Source: Salinicola peritrichatus
GTDB lineage: Bacteria; Pseudomonadota; Gammaproteobacteria; Pseudomonadales; Halomonadaceae
NCBI RefSeq assembly: GCF_003206715.1
Contig: NZ_PZJU01000045.1
Coordinates: 1-38,135, forward strand
Length of the DNA: 38,135 bases
Direction of reading: 5' to 3'
In this document: piece by piece, positions 10,480-19,474 of the stretch
How positions within the stretch are numbered: position 1 is the first letter of the stretch
How the letters are laid out: each line of letters begins with the position of its first letter
Program-made: the position numbers and the translations under genes
Notes under the pieces: model-generated
Told to the model about the DNA's origin: nothing
Seen by the model: the letters and a program-made list of their open reading frames with translations, nothing else
Database searches by the model: none

Positions 10480-11441
10480 GGGCTCAGTTCCTCTGTCGAA
10501 CGGGCATTCGCCTCGACCACTCTACCGTGGTCGTCAATCCACTTCGGCCACACCCGGCGACGCCGCATCAGCAGCGTATCCGGAATCATGTCGCGATCGC
10601 CGGTCCAGTCGCCGAGAAACGCCAGCATCTGCGGCCCCACCGGCTCCTCCGGCAGCGCGAAACGCTCATCGAAGCGTACATCGACGAAATGCAGGCCGCA
10701 GGCCGGCGCGGTGACGTTACCCAGCGTGCGGTCCTTGAGCGCCAGCAGGCGTGCCGGATAACCCTCGTCCTCGTCGCCACGCCCCACCGCCACCAGCACG
10801 CCGGCGATGTTGCGGATCATGTGATGCAGAAACGCATTGGCCTGCACGTCGATGACGACCAGCGTGCCGTAGCGGTGCACTTCGATGAAGTGTAGATGCC
10901 GAATCGGGGTTTTCGATTGGCAGCCGGCGGCGCGGTAGCTGGAGAAATCGTGCTCGCCCACCAGCACCTGGGCGGCCCGATGCATGCGCTCGGCGTCGAG
11001 CGGCTCACGACACCAGGTGACGTTATGCCGCTCCATCACCGGCCGCGTGGGCTGATTGAGAATCACGTACCGATAGCGCCGCGCCAGGGCCGAGAAACGC
11101 GCATGGAAGTCGTCGGCGACCGGCACCAGCCAGCGGATGGCGATATCTCGTGGCAAGGTGGCGTTGGCACCGAACACCCACGCCTTTTGAGTCCGCGCGA
11201 CCGGCGCATCGAAATGCACGATCTGGCGGGTGGCATGGACGCCACTGTCGGTGCGCCCGCTGCACAGCACCCGGACCGGCGCAGCGGCGATCTTCGACAG
11301 CGCGGCTTCGAGCGTACCCTGCACCGACTCGGCATGGCGCAGCCGCTGCCAGCCGCAATAGCGAGTGCCATCGTACTCGACGCCGAGAGCCAGGCGGCCA
11401 CTCAGCGGCCGGTTGTCATCCTGCCGGGTAAAAAACGCCAT
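10476..11441 (-). CDS. truA: tRNA pseudouridine(38-40) synthase TruA
   Basis: A 321-residue enzyme that isomerises U38, U39 and U40 in the anticodon stem of many tRNAs. The catalytic aspartate is Asp65 in the motif CSGRTDSGVHA. Other family blocks are LALGVEYDGTRYCGWQ near the start, RYRYVILN and the FLHHMIRN helix. It is somewhat longer than E. coli TruA because of a C-terminal tail. It lies 22 bases past fimV and overlaps trpF by 4 bases; fimV-truA-trpF is a conserved order in pseudomonads. Confidence 0.96.
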   Translation of the reverse strand: MAFFTRQDDNRPLSGRLALGVEYDGTRYCGWQRLRHAESVQGTLEAALSKIAAAPVRVLCSGRTDSGVHATRQIVHFDAPVARTQKAWVFGANATLPRDIAIRWLVPVADDFHARFSALARRYRYVILNQPTRPVMERHNVTWCREPLDAERMHRAAQVLVGEHDFSSYRAAGCQSKTPIRHLHFIEVHRYGTLVVIDVQANAFLHHMIRNIAGVLVAVGRGDEDEGYPARLLALKDRTLGNVTAPACGLHFVDVRFDERFALPEEPVGPQMLAFLGDWTGDRDMIPDTLLMRRRRVWPKWIDDHGRVVEANARSTEELSP

Positions 11442-11463
11442 CGAGACCTACAGCGGGAAATCG

Positions 11464-13728
11464 TTAGGGGCGACTATTATCCCGATGCAGCGACTGGAAT
11501 TCCACCTCCTCGACATCCCAACCGCTGGGAACGCCGCGATCGCTGTCAGGCTCGCGCTGGCGACGGGCGTGGAGCCCGGATTCGGAACCGGCGCCAGGGA
11601 CGGGGTGTTCCCCTTGCGTGCGCGCCGTCCGCTCGGGCTCGGCGGCGCTGGTCCCAGCGGCATGAGACAACGGTTCGAGCGCCAGCGAGGCGAAATCGAT
11701 CTCCGGCATGGCAGTGGAGTTCGGGAGCTCCGGCGGCGGATCGCTCGGCGCGTCCTGCGGAAGGCTCTGCGGCGGGTCGAAATCGAGGGCCGGAGCCTGG
11801 TATTCGATGCTGGTCGCCTGCGGAGCGGGTTCGAAATCCCTGTCGGCCGGGCCCGGCGTGTCGAGCCCCGCCCCCGGCCTCACATCGCCGGCCGGCTCGC
11901 GAGCGGAGGTGTCGACATGCGTCGGCTCGCCGGCATCGACGACCTCGATTGATACCTCGTGGTGCGCTTGCGGCGCATCGAATAGCGTCTCGGTCCCATC
12001 GACATCAGTGGAGTCTTCCACCGATTCGGCCGCGTCCGCGGTGGCTTCCTGCCAACTCTCCTCGACATGGCGCGCACGGTAGTCGTCGACGAGATCCTGA
12101 GCCTGCCGGCGCTGCTCCCGAGTCGCCGACTCGCCAAGTCCCGCCAGGGTTTCCTCCATGGCATCCATGTCGCGCAGCTCGCCCAGCATACGGATCAGGC
12201 TCAGCCGCAGACGCGGATCGTCTTCCTGGGTCAGGCGCTGACGCAACCAGTCGCGGGCCTCCGCATAGCGTCCATAGGCGATATAGATATCCGCCTGGCT
12301 GATCGATGCCGACTCCACGTCCGCCGCGGCAGCCGTCTGACGCCCCGTTTCGCTGCGAGGCGTAGACGCATCGTCCTCGTCGATGACCTGGCGATCCACC
12401 ACCGGCGCGGTACCGGCCCTGCGCGCACGCCGACGCTGCCAACTCCACAGCAGCAACAGCACGACCAAGGCTGCGCCACCGATCCAAGTCGTCAGGGCCC
12501 CGCCCCAATCAGGCAAACGCTGCCACAGCGCGGGCGTAGATGCCGGCGCGGACTTCGGCGACAGGGAAGGCTCCCCGGGTGCGGCGGCGGCCGTCGCCGC
12601 GGCTTGGCCCGGTGTCGTTGTCGCGTCGGATGCCGAGGCAGTCGTCGCTGCGGCATGTGACGGCAAGACGCCGTCCGCGCTGCCGTCGTCGTCCGAATTT
12701 TCTCGGCGCGGCTCGGCGCTCGGCCGAACGGCTCCGGACACCGCCGCCAGGGATGCCTGAAGCCGATCCCGCTGCGCCTCGAGCGCGGCGATCGTCGCCC
12801 GCTGGCGTTCGGTTTCCGCACTCAGCGTCGCCACTCGCTGCTGCAGCGTCACCAGCGCCGGCGAATCCGGCGCCAATGCTGTCGGGGGCGACGATATCGA
12901 TGCAGACGCTGCCTCGATATCGATGGTCGGGCGATCACCGCTGTCACGGCGAGTGAGTTCGCGCAGACGGGACACCGCCTCGTCCCGGGAAAGCCGTGCG
13001 ACGACGGCACTCGGCGGTACATGCAATTCGCTGCCGGCACGCAGACGGTCGATGTCATTGGCCATGAAGGCCGCGGGATTGGCCTGATAGAGCGCCAGCA
13101 TCAGCGACTGACGGCTGATGCCGTCGCGAGGCAGCAGCGAGGTGGCCAGACGCGAAAGCGTGTCCCCACTGCGTACCTGCAGGCGCGATGGCCAGGGCAC
13201 GGGGCCGGAGGCAAGCGCGGTAGAGAATTCGGGCGATGACGAAGGCACGGCGGCCGGCGGAGCGCTGGGCGTGGGGGCTTGGGTCCGTGCCGAGTTCGCC
13301 GTGACGGAGCCCTCGAGCAGCGGCTGCGAACTGGCGTAATCGAGCGGGTCGAACAAGATCGACACCTGGCGTTGCCACTGCCCATCGGGCCAGGTCACCA
13401 CCAGCAGCAGGTCGACGAAAGGTTCGCGCACGCGACGCGGACTGTCGAGCACCACGGCCAGGCCGTCTGCCCTGCGCTCGACCTTGGCCGACAGGACATC
13501 GGCCAGCGCGCTTCGCGTCAGTCCCGCCTGGCGATAAGCGGCGTCATCGGCGATCGAGACCGACACCGCCTCGGGGGTCAGGCCCATGCTGTCGGTCAGC
13601 GGCAAGACCACGTGCAGTGGACGGTTGAGCGCCGATATCCGCTGCGGCTCGCCAACGCCCAACGCCTGCGCCGCCGAGGCCAGCACCAGGCAGAGCCCGC
13701 CGACGGTGAATAGAAGCCAGTGCCGCAT
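11464..13728 (-). CDS. fimV: FimV/HubP-type LysM inner-membrane protein
   Basis: FimV/HubP proteins organise the cell pole and are needed for type IV pilus function. This one (754 residues) has a signal peptide (about 1-22, ending ASAAQA), the FimV N-terminal domain (about 23-140, LGVGEPQRISALNRPL...), a periplasmic LysM domain (about 183-238, VRSGDTLSRLA) that would bind peptidoglycan, a coiled coil (about 292-332), a Ser/Ala/Pro-rich linker, one transmembrane helix (about 412-429) followed by basic residues, and an acidic cytoplasmic region. The latter has one TPR-like segment (about 475-530, starting DIYIAYGRYAEARDWL). I do not see the usual conserved FimV C-terminal cap of the type LDLARAYIDMGD; the tail ends in a Pro/Ala/Glu-rich stretch. 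The start has GAGG upstream. Confidence 0.88.
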   Translation of the reverse strand: MRHWLLFTVGGLCLVLASAAQALGVGEPQRISALNRPLHVVLPLTDSMGLTPEAVSVSIADDAAYRQAGLTRSALADVLSAKVERRADGLAVVLDSPRRVREPFVDLLLVVTWPDGQWQRQVSILFDPLDYASSQPLLEGSVTANSARTQAPTPSAPPAAVPSSSPEFSTALASGPVPWPSRLQVRSGDTLSRLATSLLPRDGISRQSLMLALYQANPAAFMANDIDRLRAGSELHVPPSAVVARLSRDEAVSRLRELTRRDSGDRPTIDIEAASASISSPPTALAPDSPALVTLQQRVATLSAETERQRATIAALEAQRDRLQASLAAVSGAVRPSAEPRRENSDDDGSADGVLPSHAAATTASASDATTTPGQAAATAAAAPGEPSLSPKSAPASTPALWQRLPDWGGALTTWIGGAALVVLLLLWSWQRRRARRAGTAPVVDRQVIDEDDASTPRSETGRQTAAAADVESASISQADIYIAYGRYAEARDWLRQRLTQEDDPRLRLSLIRMLGELRDMDAMEETLAGLGESATREQRRQAQDLVDDYRARHVEESWQEATADAAESVEDSTDVDGTETLFDAPQAHHEVSIEVVDAGEPTHVDTSAREPAGDVRPGAGLDTPGPADRDFEPAPQATSIEYQAPALDFDPPQSLPQDAPSDPPPELPNSTAMPEIDFASLALEPLSHAAGTSAAEPERTARTQGEHPVPGAGSESGLHARRQREPDSDRGVPSGWDVEEVEFQSLHRDNSRP

Positions 13729-13744
13729 CGTATCCTCGCCTGCG

Positions 13745-13809
13745 ATTGCGCAACGTAACTTTCACGATGATCGACGAATTATTATCGAACTTTAACATCA
13801 TGTAACATG
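13745..13809 (-). promoter_or_regulatory. AT-rich upstream region of fimV with a palindrome
   Basis: Unlike its surroundings this spacer is AT-rich. It contains the near-palindrome CATGTAACATG (13799-13809) and, on the minus strand, a TAATAAT stretch that could be a -10 element. I could not place a convincing -35 box, so this is only a likely promoter region for fimV and downstream genes. Confidence 0.35.
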
Positions 13810-13819
13810 ACTGGATAAC

Positions 13820-13849
13820 AAAAAACCCTGCAAGCGGACGCCTGCAGGG
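13820..13849 (-). terminator. Rho-independent terminator after asd
   Basis: Arms CCCTGCA / TGCAGGG (13826-13832 and 13843-13849) enclose a 10-base loop and are followed on the minus strand by six T. It lies 27 bases past the asd stop and would end the leu/asd transcript before fimV. Confidence 0.85.
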
Positions 13850-13876
13850 CTGGGCATGGATCGCTCCATGCCGGGT

Positions 13877-14992
13877 TCAATGCTGTTCGCGTACGATTTG
13901 CAGCATCCGCTTGAGCGGTTCGGCGGCGCCCCAGAGCAGCTGGTCGCCGACGCTGAAGGCGGTCAGATACTCGCCGCCCATGGCCAGCTTGCGCAGGCGA
14001 CCCACCGGGATGGTCAAGGTGCCGCTGACCGCCGCCGGCGTGAGATGCTTCAGCGTCGCGTCCTTGTCGTTGGGCACGACCTGGACCCAGTCGTTGTGCC
14101 TCGCCAGGCGATCCTCGATCTCGTCGAGCGGCACGTCCTGCTTGAGCTTGATGGTGAATGCCTGACTATGGGAGCGCATCGCGCCGATACGCACGCAGAG
14201 GCCATCGATCGGAATCGGGTTGTCGCCGGTGGCGAGAATCTTGTTGGTCTCGACCCCGCCCTTCCACTCTTCCTTGCTCTGGCCGTTCTCCATCGCCTTG
14301 TCGATCCACGGCAGCAAACTGCCGGCCAGCGGCGCACCGAAGTTGTCGATCGGGAAGTCCGCGCCACGCATGGCCGTGATCACCGCGCGATCGATATCCA
14401 GGATCGCGCTGGATGGCGTGGCGAGATCCTCCGCCACGGCGGCATTGAGCGTGCCCATCTGCGACAGCAGCTCGCGCATGTGCTTGGCGCCGGAACCGGA
14501 AGCGGCCTGATAGGTCATGGAAGTCATCCACTCGACCAGCCCGGCTTCGAACAGTCCGCCGAGCCCCATCAGCATCAGGCTGACGGTGCAGTTGCCACCG
14601 ACGAAAGTCCTGGCGCCCTTGGCCAGTTGCGCACCGATCACATGGCGGTTGACCGGATCGAGCACGATGGTGGCCTCGTCCGCCATGCGCAGGGTGCTGG
14701 CGGCATCGATCCAGTAGCCTTTCCAGCCGGCCTGACGCAGCGGCCGATAGGTCGCATCGGTGTAGTCGCCGCCCTGACAGGTGACGATGACGTCCATCGC
14801 TTTCAGCGACTCGATGTCATTGGCATCCTTCAGTGCTGGCACCGAGACTCCGATGTCCGGGCCTGGCTGGCCAGCCTGGGAGGTGGAGAAGAACACCGGT
14901 TCCAGCCCGGCGAAATCGTTGTCGTCCAGCATGCGTTGCATCAGCACGGAACCGACCATACCGCGCCAGCCGACGAATCCGACTTTCAACAT
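13877..14992 (-). CDS. asd: Aspartate-semialdehyde dehydrogenase Asd
   Basis: NADPH-dependent enzyme reducing aspartyl phosphate to aspartate semialdehyde, the branch point to lysine/diaminopimelate, threonine and methionine. It has 371 residues, with the nucleotide-binding start [18 protein letters not shown], the catalytic Cys135 in [10 protein letters not shown] (same number as E. coli) and the later acid-base region [12 protein letters not shown]. The E. coli-like subfamily is clear. It follows leuB after 136 bases that contain a strong hairpin; leuB-asd adjacency is the Pseudomonas order. Confidence 0.97.
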   Translation of the reverse strand: MLKVGFVGWRGMVGSVLMQRMLDDNDFAGLEPVFFSTSQAGQPGPDIGVSVPALKDANDIESLKAMDVIVTCQGGDYTDATYRPLRQAGWKGYWIDAASTLRMADEATIVLDPVNRHVIGAQLAKGARTFVGGNCTVSLMLMGLGGLFEAGLVEWMTSMTYQAASGSGAKHMRELLSQMGTLNAAVAEDLATPSSAILDIDRAVITAMRGADFPIDNFGAPLAGSLLPWIDKAMENGQSKEEWKGGVETNKILATGDNPIPIDGLCVRIGAMRSHSQAFTIKLKQDVPLDEIEDRLARHNDWVQVVPNDKDATLKHLTPAAVSGTLTIPVGRLRKLAMGGEYLTAFSVGDQLLWGAAEPLKRMLQIVREQH

Positions 14993-15031
14993 AGGTGGCG
15001 TTTACCCCGAATGGTTATGAGTGAGCTGGAC

Positions 15032-15064
15032 CGGCGCGCCATTCGAGCCTCGAACGGCGCGCCG
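15032..15064 (-). repeat. Strong hairpin in the leuB-asd spacer
   Basis: Arms CGGCGCGCC / GGCGCGCCG (15032-15040, 15056-15064) and inner arms TTCGAG / CTCGAA (15042-15047, 15049-15054) are separated by one mismatch, which becomes a G-U pair in minus-strand RNA. The result is a nearly continuous 16-bp stem. No T-run follows, so it is not an ordinary terminator. It probably modulates RNA stability or readthrough between leuB and asd. Confidence 0.6.
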
Positions 15065-15128
15065 CCAGTCAGAGAGAGCCATGATTAGCGTATCAGTTTA
15101 GCGCATCACGGAAATGCACGCCGAGGCG

Positions 15129-16220
15129 TCAGCTTTCGGCAAAGGCGGCCAGCACCGCGTCGCCCATCTCGCGGGTGGAGACCTGGCGGGTTCCCGGATA
15201 GGCGATGTCCGCCGTGCGCAAGCCCTGGTCCAGCACCTTGCCGACGGCGCGCTCGATGCGATCGGCCAAGGCCGGTTCGCCCAATGAATAGCGCAGCATC
15301 ATCGCCACCGACAGAATCGTCGCCAGCGGATTGGCCAGGCCCTGACCGGCGATGTCCGGTGCGCTGCCGTGACAGGGTTCGTACATGCCCTGCTGCTTCT
15401 CGTTGAGCGACGCCGACGGCAGCATGCCGATCGAGCCGGTGAGCATGGCAGCGGCGTCGGACAGGATGTCGCCGAACATGTTGCCGGTGACCACCACGTC
15501 GAACTGCTTGGGTGCGCGCACCAGTTGCATGGCGGCATTGTCGACATACATGTGCGACAGCTCGACGTCCGGATACTCCGCTGCCAGGCGGTTCATCACC
15601 TCGCGCCACAGGATGGTGACTTCCAGCACGTTGGCCTTGTCCACCGAGCAGAGCTTCTTGCCCCGCTTCCGGGCCATCTCGAAGGCGACCCGGCCGATAC
15701 GCTCGATCTCGGATTCGGAGTAGACGTAGGTATTGAAGCCGACTCTTTCCTTGCCATTCTCGCCGTCGCGCTGCTCGATGCCGCGCGGCTGACCGAAGTA
15801 GATGCCGCCGGTCAGCTCGCGCACGATCATGATGTCGAGCCCGGACACCACTTCCGGCTTCAACGTCGACGCCTCGGCCAGCTGCGGATAGAGCAGCGCC
15901 GGGCGCAGGTTGGCGAACAGATTGAGATTCTTGCGCAGCCCCAGCAAGCCCTTCTCGGGGCGCTTGCTCAGGTCTTCCAGCGTATCCCACTTCGGCCCGC
16001 CGACGGCGCCGAGCAGAATGGCATCGGCGGCCTTGGCCTTGGCCAGCGTCGACTCGGGCAACGGGTGGCCTGCGGCGTCGTAACCGGCACCGCCGACCAG
16101 CCCCTCTTCCCGCTCGGCGTCGAGCCCGGACTCGCGGCAGGCATCCAGAATCTTGACCGCCTCGGCGGTGATTTCCGGGCCGATACCATCGCCGGGCAGG
16201 ATCAGAATCTTCTTGGTCAT
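15129..16220 (-). CDS. leuB: 3-Isopropylmalate dehydrogenase LeuB
   Basis: NAD-dependent oxidative decarboxylase giving 2-oxoisocaproate in leucine synthesis. It has 363 residues, with the start [15 protein letters not shown], substrate region [23 protein letters not shown] and the metal/nucleotide region [15 protein letters not shown] followed by [18 protein letters not shown] at 16220 has AGGAATT upstream. It is separated from the other leu genes by a methyltransferase gene and by a MITE-like repeat in its leader. Confidence 0.97.
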   Translation of the reverse strand: MTKKILILPGDGIGPEITAEAVKILDACRESGLDAEREEGLVGGAGYDAAGHPLPESTLAKAKAADAILLGAVGGPKWDTLEDLSKRPEKGLLGLRKNLNLFANLRPALLYPQLAEASTLKPEVVSGLDIMIVRELTGGIYFGQPRGIEQRDGENGKERVGFNTYVYSESEIERIGRVAFEMARKRGKKLCSVDKANVLEVTILWREVMNRLAAEYPDVELSHMYVDNAAMQLVRAPKQFDVVVTGNMFGDILSDAAAMLTGSIGMLPSASLNEKQQGMYEPCHGSAPDIAGQGLANPLATILSVAMMLRYSLGEPALADRIERAVGKVLDQGLRTADIAYPGTRQVSTREMGDAVLAAFAES

Positions 16221-16235
16221 TCGAATTCCTCACTT

Positions 16236-16380
16236 GGGAAATGCTGAATAAATCGGCGAGCAGGATGAAGCGCAAGGCGCACGGAGCGCAGGAACCGGAG
16301 CCTATGGGGGTATAGGTGAGGAATCCGAGCACCGCGCAACGCAGCGATTCGCCTGCGCAGACATTTACGAAGCACTTTCC
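16236..16380. repeat. MITE-like palindromic repeat, copy 1
   Basis: About 145 bases closely related to 37002-37153 in the same orientation. The ends form an imperfect inverted repeat (GGGAAATGCTGAATAAAT against the reverse complement GGAAAGTGCTTCGTAAAT). The centre holds a small hairpin CCTAT...ATAGG. Long identical blocks shared with copy 2 include GCGAGCAGGATGAAGCGCAA and AACGCAGCGATTCGCCTGCG. It carries 8 bases (AGGAACCG) absent from copy 2 and lacks a block of about 16 bases found there. It fills the spacer between the methyltransferase and leuB, and its right end supplies the last codons of the methyltransferase. Confidence 0.9.
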
Positions 16381-17153
16381 TTTGTCGCCCACAGCACCAG
16401 CATATCGGTGGTGAACGAGCCATCATCGGCGATCTCGAAGGCGTCGCGCACTTCCTGGCCGACCTCGTTCTGCAACTGGCGAATGGCGTCGCGCATGACA
16501 TCCGGCGTGCGCATGCGTGCGATCCACGTCTCGAAGTCCAGGCGCAGACGCTGACGTGAGCCGGACGTCACCACGAGTCCCGCCTCGCCCACCATTTGCG
16601 CCCATTCGCTCGGTGCGTAGTCGCGTACGTGGCTGGTATCGCGCAGCATCTCGACGCTCTGCAGAAAGCTGTCGAAAAGCGGCTGCTCGGACGCCGTGAC
16701 ATCGATGAACGCCGCCACGCCGCCGGGTTTCAGCACGCGCCGAACCTCGCGCAGCGCCAGCCCCAGGTCGCGCCAGTGATGCGCCGAGAAGCGGCTGAAC
16801 ACGGCATCGAAGCTGGCCTCCGCGAACGGCAAAGATTCGGCCACGCCCTGCACCGTGCGGATATTGTCGAAACCACGCTCGGCGGCCGCTTCGGCGACCA
16901 CTTCGAGCATCCGCGGCGACAGGTCATAGGCAACGACGTCGGCGGCCAGATCGGCGACCTGGAAGCTGACGTGACCCGCCCCGCACCCGAGGTCGAGCAC
17001 CCGCGCGGCGCCGATGCCGGCAACACGCTCGCGCAGTTGCGTGAACTCCGCTCCCTGGGCATGCACCCGGCTCGACAGGTAGGCCGCCGCCTGGCCACCG
17101 AACTGGCGCTCGACGACGGCGCTATGGTCGTTTTGTCCTTTGACGTCAGGCAT
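16365..17153 (-). CDS. Class I SAM-dependent methyltransferase between leuD and leuB
   Basis: A 262-residue methyltransferase of the UbiE/Methyltransf_11 type: SAM motif [13 protein letters not shown], the acidic residue in [10 protein letters not shown], and motif [13 protein letters not shown]. The post-motif FSRFSAHHW resembles small-molecule methyltransferases. The substrate is unknown. ATG at 17153 (MPDVKGQND) overlaps the leuD stop by 8 bases, so it is translated with leuD; a longer frame to 17201 would overlap leuD further. Similar genes sit inside leu operons of pseudomonads, which suggests a housekeeping role without telling what it is. The last four codons (ESAS) and the stop lie inside repeat copy 1, so the original C-terminus may have been replaced. 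Confidence 0.85.
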   Translation of the reverse strand: MPDVKGQNDHSAVVERQFGGQAAAYLSSRVHAQGAEFTQLRERVAGIGAARVLDLGCGAGHVSFQVADLAADVVAYDLSPRMLEVVAEAAAERGFDNIRTVQGVAESLPFAEASFDAVFSRFSAHHWRDLGLALREVRRVLKPGGVAAFIDVTASEQPLFDSFLQSVEMLRDTSHVRDYAPSEWAQMVGEAGLVVTSGSRQRLRLDFETWIARMRTPDVMRDAIRQLQNEVGQEVRDAFEIADDGSFTTDMLVLWATKESAS

Positions 17154-17790
17154 CGCGGAACAGCCAGGGGTGCGCCTGCCGATGGCGACTCTCGAAGTCA
17201 CGAATGGCGCCGGACTGCTCGAGCGTCAAGCCGATGTCGTCGAGCCCTTCCAGCAGGCAGTGCTTGCGGAAAGCGTCGACCTCGAACGCGAACGCCTCGC
17301 CGCTGGGCGTGATCACCCGCTGGCCCTCGAGATCGATATCGAGGCGATAGCCCTCCTCGGCTTCGGTCTCCCGGAACAGCTTGTCGACCGTTGCTTCGTC
17401 CAGCGTGATCAGCAGGATGCCGTTCTTGAACGAGTTGTTGTAGAAGATATCGGCGAAACTCGGCGCGATCACCACGCGGAAACCGTAGTCGTCCAGCGCC
17501 CAGGGCGCGTGCTCGCGGGAACTGCCGCAGCCGAAGTTGCGCCGCGCCAGCAGCACCTGCGCACCGCGGTAGCGCGGCTGGTTGAGCACGAAATCCGGAT
17601 TGAGCGGGCGGCTGGAGACGTCCTGGCCCGGGTAGCCTTCGTCGAGATAACGCAGCTCGTCGAACAGGTTGGGACCGAAACCGGTACGCTTGATCGACTT
17701 CAGAAACTGCTTGGGAATGATCAGGTCGGTATCGACGTTGGCGCGATCGAGCGGCGCGACCAGCCCCTGCATGCGTTCGAACTTTTTCAT
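17146..17790 (-). CDS. leuD: 3-Isopropylmalate dehydratase small subunit LeuD
   Basis: The 214-residue small subunit of isopropylmalate isomerase, which with LeuC converts 2- to 3-isopropylmalate. The family start [20 protein letters not shown] and the swivelling-domain motif [20 protein letters not shown] are present. ATG at 17790 has AAAGGAG at good spacing; an upstream in-frame start (17811) would overlap leuC and lacks conservation. It begins 13 bases past leuC. Confidence 0.97.
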   Translation of the reverse strand: MKKFERMQGLVAPLDRANVDTDLIIPKQFLKSIKRTGFGPNLFDELRYLDEGYPGQDVSSRPLNPDFVLNQPRYRGAQVLLARRNFGCGSSREHAPWALDDYGFRVVIAPSFADIFYNNSFKNGILLITLDEATVDKLFRETEAEEGYRLDIDLEGQRVITPSGEAFAFEVDAFRKHCLLEGLDDIGLTLEQSGAIRDFESRHRQAHPWLFRDA

Positions 17791-17803
17791 CGTCTGGTCT
17801 CCT

Positions 17804-19252
17804 TTAGGCACTCATCGCATCGGCGCGGTCGTAATCGTACTGCCGAACATCGACGAAATGACCTTCGACGGCGGCAGCGGCGGCCATCGCCGGGCTGACC
17901 AGATGCGTGCGTCCACCGTAGCCTTGGCGCCCCTCGAAGTTGCGGTTGGAAGTCGAGGCGCAGCGTTCGCCCGCGCCCAGCTTGTCGGCATTCATCGCCA
18001 GGCACATCGAGCAGCCCGGTTCGCGCCATTCGAAGCCGGCCTCGATGAAGATCTTGTCGAGCCCTTCGGCTTCGGCCAGGCGTTTCACCAGTCCGGAACC
18101 GGGGACCACCATCGCCAATTCGATGTTGTCGGCGACCTTCCTGCCCTTGACCACCTTGGCGGCCTCGCGCAGATCCTCGATCCGCGAGTTGGTGCAGGAG
18201 CCGATGAACACCTTGTCGAGCTGGATGTCGGTGATCTTCTGGCCCGCCGTCAGGCCCATGTAGTCGAGCGCCCGGCTCATGCCTCGCGCGACGGTCTCGT
18301 CCTCCACCGCGGCGGGATCGGGCACATTCGCGGAGACGTTGACGACCATCTCCGGGCTGGTGCCCCAGGTAACCTGCGGCTCGATCGCCGCGGCGTCGAG
18401 TTCGACCACCTTGTCGAAGACGGCATCGGCGTCGGAAACCAGGTCGCGCCAGGCTTCGACCGCCACCGGCCACTGCTCGGCAGTCGGCGCATAGGGACGG
18501 CCGCGCAGGTATTCGATGGTGGTGTCGTCGACCGCGACCAGACCGACGCGGGCGCCCGCCTCGATCGCCATGTTGCAGATGGTCATGCGGCCTTCCATCG
18601 AGAGATCGCGGATCGCGCTGCCGGCGAACTCGATCGCGTAGCCGGTGCCGCCGGCGGTGCCGATGCGCCCGATCACCGCCAATACGATGTCCTTGGCGGT
18701 GACGCCGAGACCGAGCTTGCCCTCGACGCGCACCTGCATGTTCTTCATCTTCTGCTGGATCAGGCACTGGGTGGCGAGCACGTGCTCGACCTCGGAGGTG
18801 CCGATACCGTGGGAAAGCGCGGCGAAGGCGCCATGGGTCGCGGTGTGCGAGTCGCCGCAGACCACGGTCATGCCGGGCAGCGTAGCGCCCTGCTCCGGAC
18901 CGACCACGTGGACGATGCCCTGACGTTCGTCGTTGATGCGAAACTCCTCGATATCGAAGCTTTCGCAGTTGGCATCCAGCGTCTCGACCTGGATGCGCGA
19001 GACGTCGTCGAGAATCCCGGCATTGCCGGCGCTGCGCTCCTTGAGCGTGGTCGGCACGTTGTGATCGGGGGTTGCCAGATTGGCGTCACGCCGCCACGGC
19101 TTGCGCCCGGCCAGGCGCAGCCCTTCGAACGCCTGGGGCGAAGTGACTTCGTGCAGCAGGTGGCGATCGATATAGATCAACGCGGAACCGTCGTCGCGCT
19201 GGGTCACCAAATGCTGCGCCCACAACTTGTCGTAGAGGGTCTGGCCTGCCAT
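17804..19252 (-). CDS. leuC: 3-Isopropylmalate dehydratase large subunit LeuC
   Basis: The 482-residue large subunit with a [4Fe-4S] cluster. The first cluster cysteine lies in [14 protein letters not shown] and the other two in [12 protein letters not shown]. Other landmarks are [32 protein letters not shown]. The start [11 protein letters not shown] at 19252 has GGAGGAGAG upstream; the open frame continues back to 19561 through its own leader, but that part is not conserved. It is the first gene of the leu transcript, divergent from a LysR regulator. Confidence 0.97.
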   Translation of the reverse strand: MAGQTLYDKLWAQHLVTQRDDGSALIYIDRHLLHEVTSPQAFEGLRLAGRKPWRRDANLATPDHNVPTTLKERSAGNAGILDDVSRIQVETLDANCESFDIEEFRINDERQGIVHVVGPEQGATLPGMTVVCGDSHTATHGAFAALSHGIGTSEVEHVLATQCLIQQKMKNMQVRVEGKLGLGVTAKDIVLAVIGRIGTAGGTGYAIEFAGSAIRDLSMEGRMTICNMAIEAGARVGLVAVDDTTIEYLRGRPYAPTAEQWPVAVEAWRDLVSDADAVFDKVVELDAAAIEPQVTWGTSPEMVVNVSANVPDPAAVEDETVARGMSRALDYMGLTAGQKITDIQLDKVFIGSCTNSRIEDLREAAKVVKGRKVADNIELAMVVPGSGLVKRLAEAEGLDKIFIEAGFEWREPGCSMCLAMNADKLGAGERCASTSNRNFEGRQGYGGRTHLVSPAMAAAAAVEGHFVDVRQYDYDRADAMSA

Positions 19253-19341
19253 GTGTTCTCTCCTCCGCCGCACCGTCTGGTCAACGCCGCCCGAGAGCTT
19301 GCGCCTGCATAACGCGGTTTCGCGGCGTAACGCCTGCAAAT

Positions 19342-19363
19342 CGAAGTACCGGGCGGTACTTCG
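19342..19363 (-). promoter_or_regulatory. Hairpin in the leuC leader
   Basis: A perfect 9-bp inverted repeat, CGAAGTACC / GGTACTTCG with a 4-base loop, lies about 90 bases upstream of leuC in the presumed 5' leader. No T-run follows it, and I see no leucine-rich leader peptide, so classical attenuation is not supported. It could influence leader stability. Confidence 0.4.
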
Positions 19364-19402
19364 GCTGATTGGAAAGCCACGATACGACTCCGGCATGCAT
19401 AA

Positions 19403-19444
19403 AATCAATTCATCTTGATTATACTTTGGATTCCATAACAGAAT
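19403..19444. promoter_or_regulatory. leuC/lysR divergent promoter and putative LysR boxes
   Basis: On the minus strand a perfect TATAAT (19418-19423) lies about 165 bases upstream of leuC, with no good -35 hexamer, as expected for an activator-dependent promoter. Just upstream is a textbook LysR-type box: ATTC (19430-19433) and GAAT (19441-19444) with T-N11-A spacing. A second dyad, AATCAA-N6-TTGATT (19403-19420), overlaps the -10 and the probable start point. The LysR protein encoded at 19475 would bind here and control leuC and itself. Confidence 0.55.
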
Positions 19445-19474
19445 GGATGCAACTATTGGACGTGTGGACGAACC

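Noticed and set aside
15106-16392. A 428-codon minus-strand frame overlapping leuB
   Set aside because: It reads leuB in the wrong frame; leuB itself has all family motifs in its own frame.
19253-19400. A possible leucine-rich leader peptide before leuC for attenuation
   Set aside because: The short frames in the leader have no leucine codon run, and the leader hairpin has no T-run.
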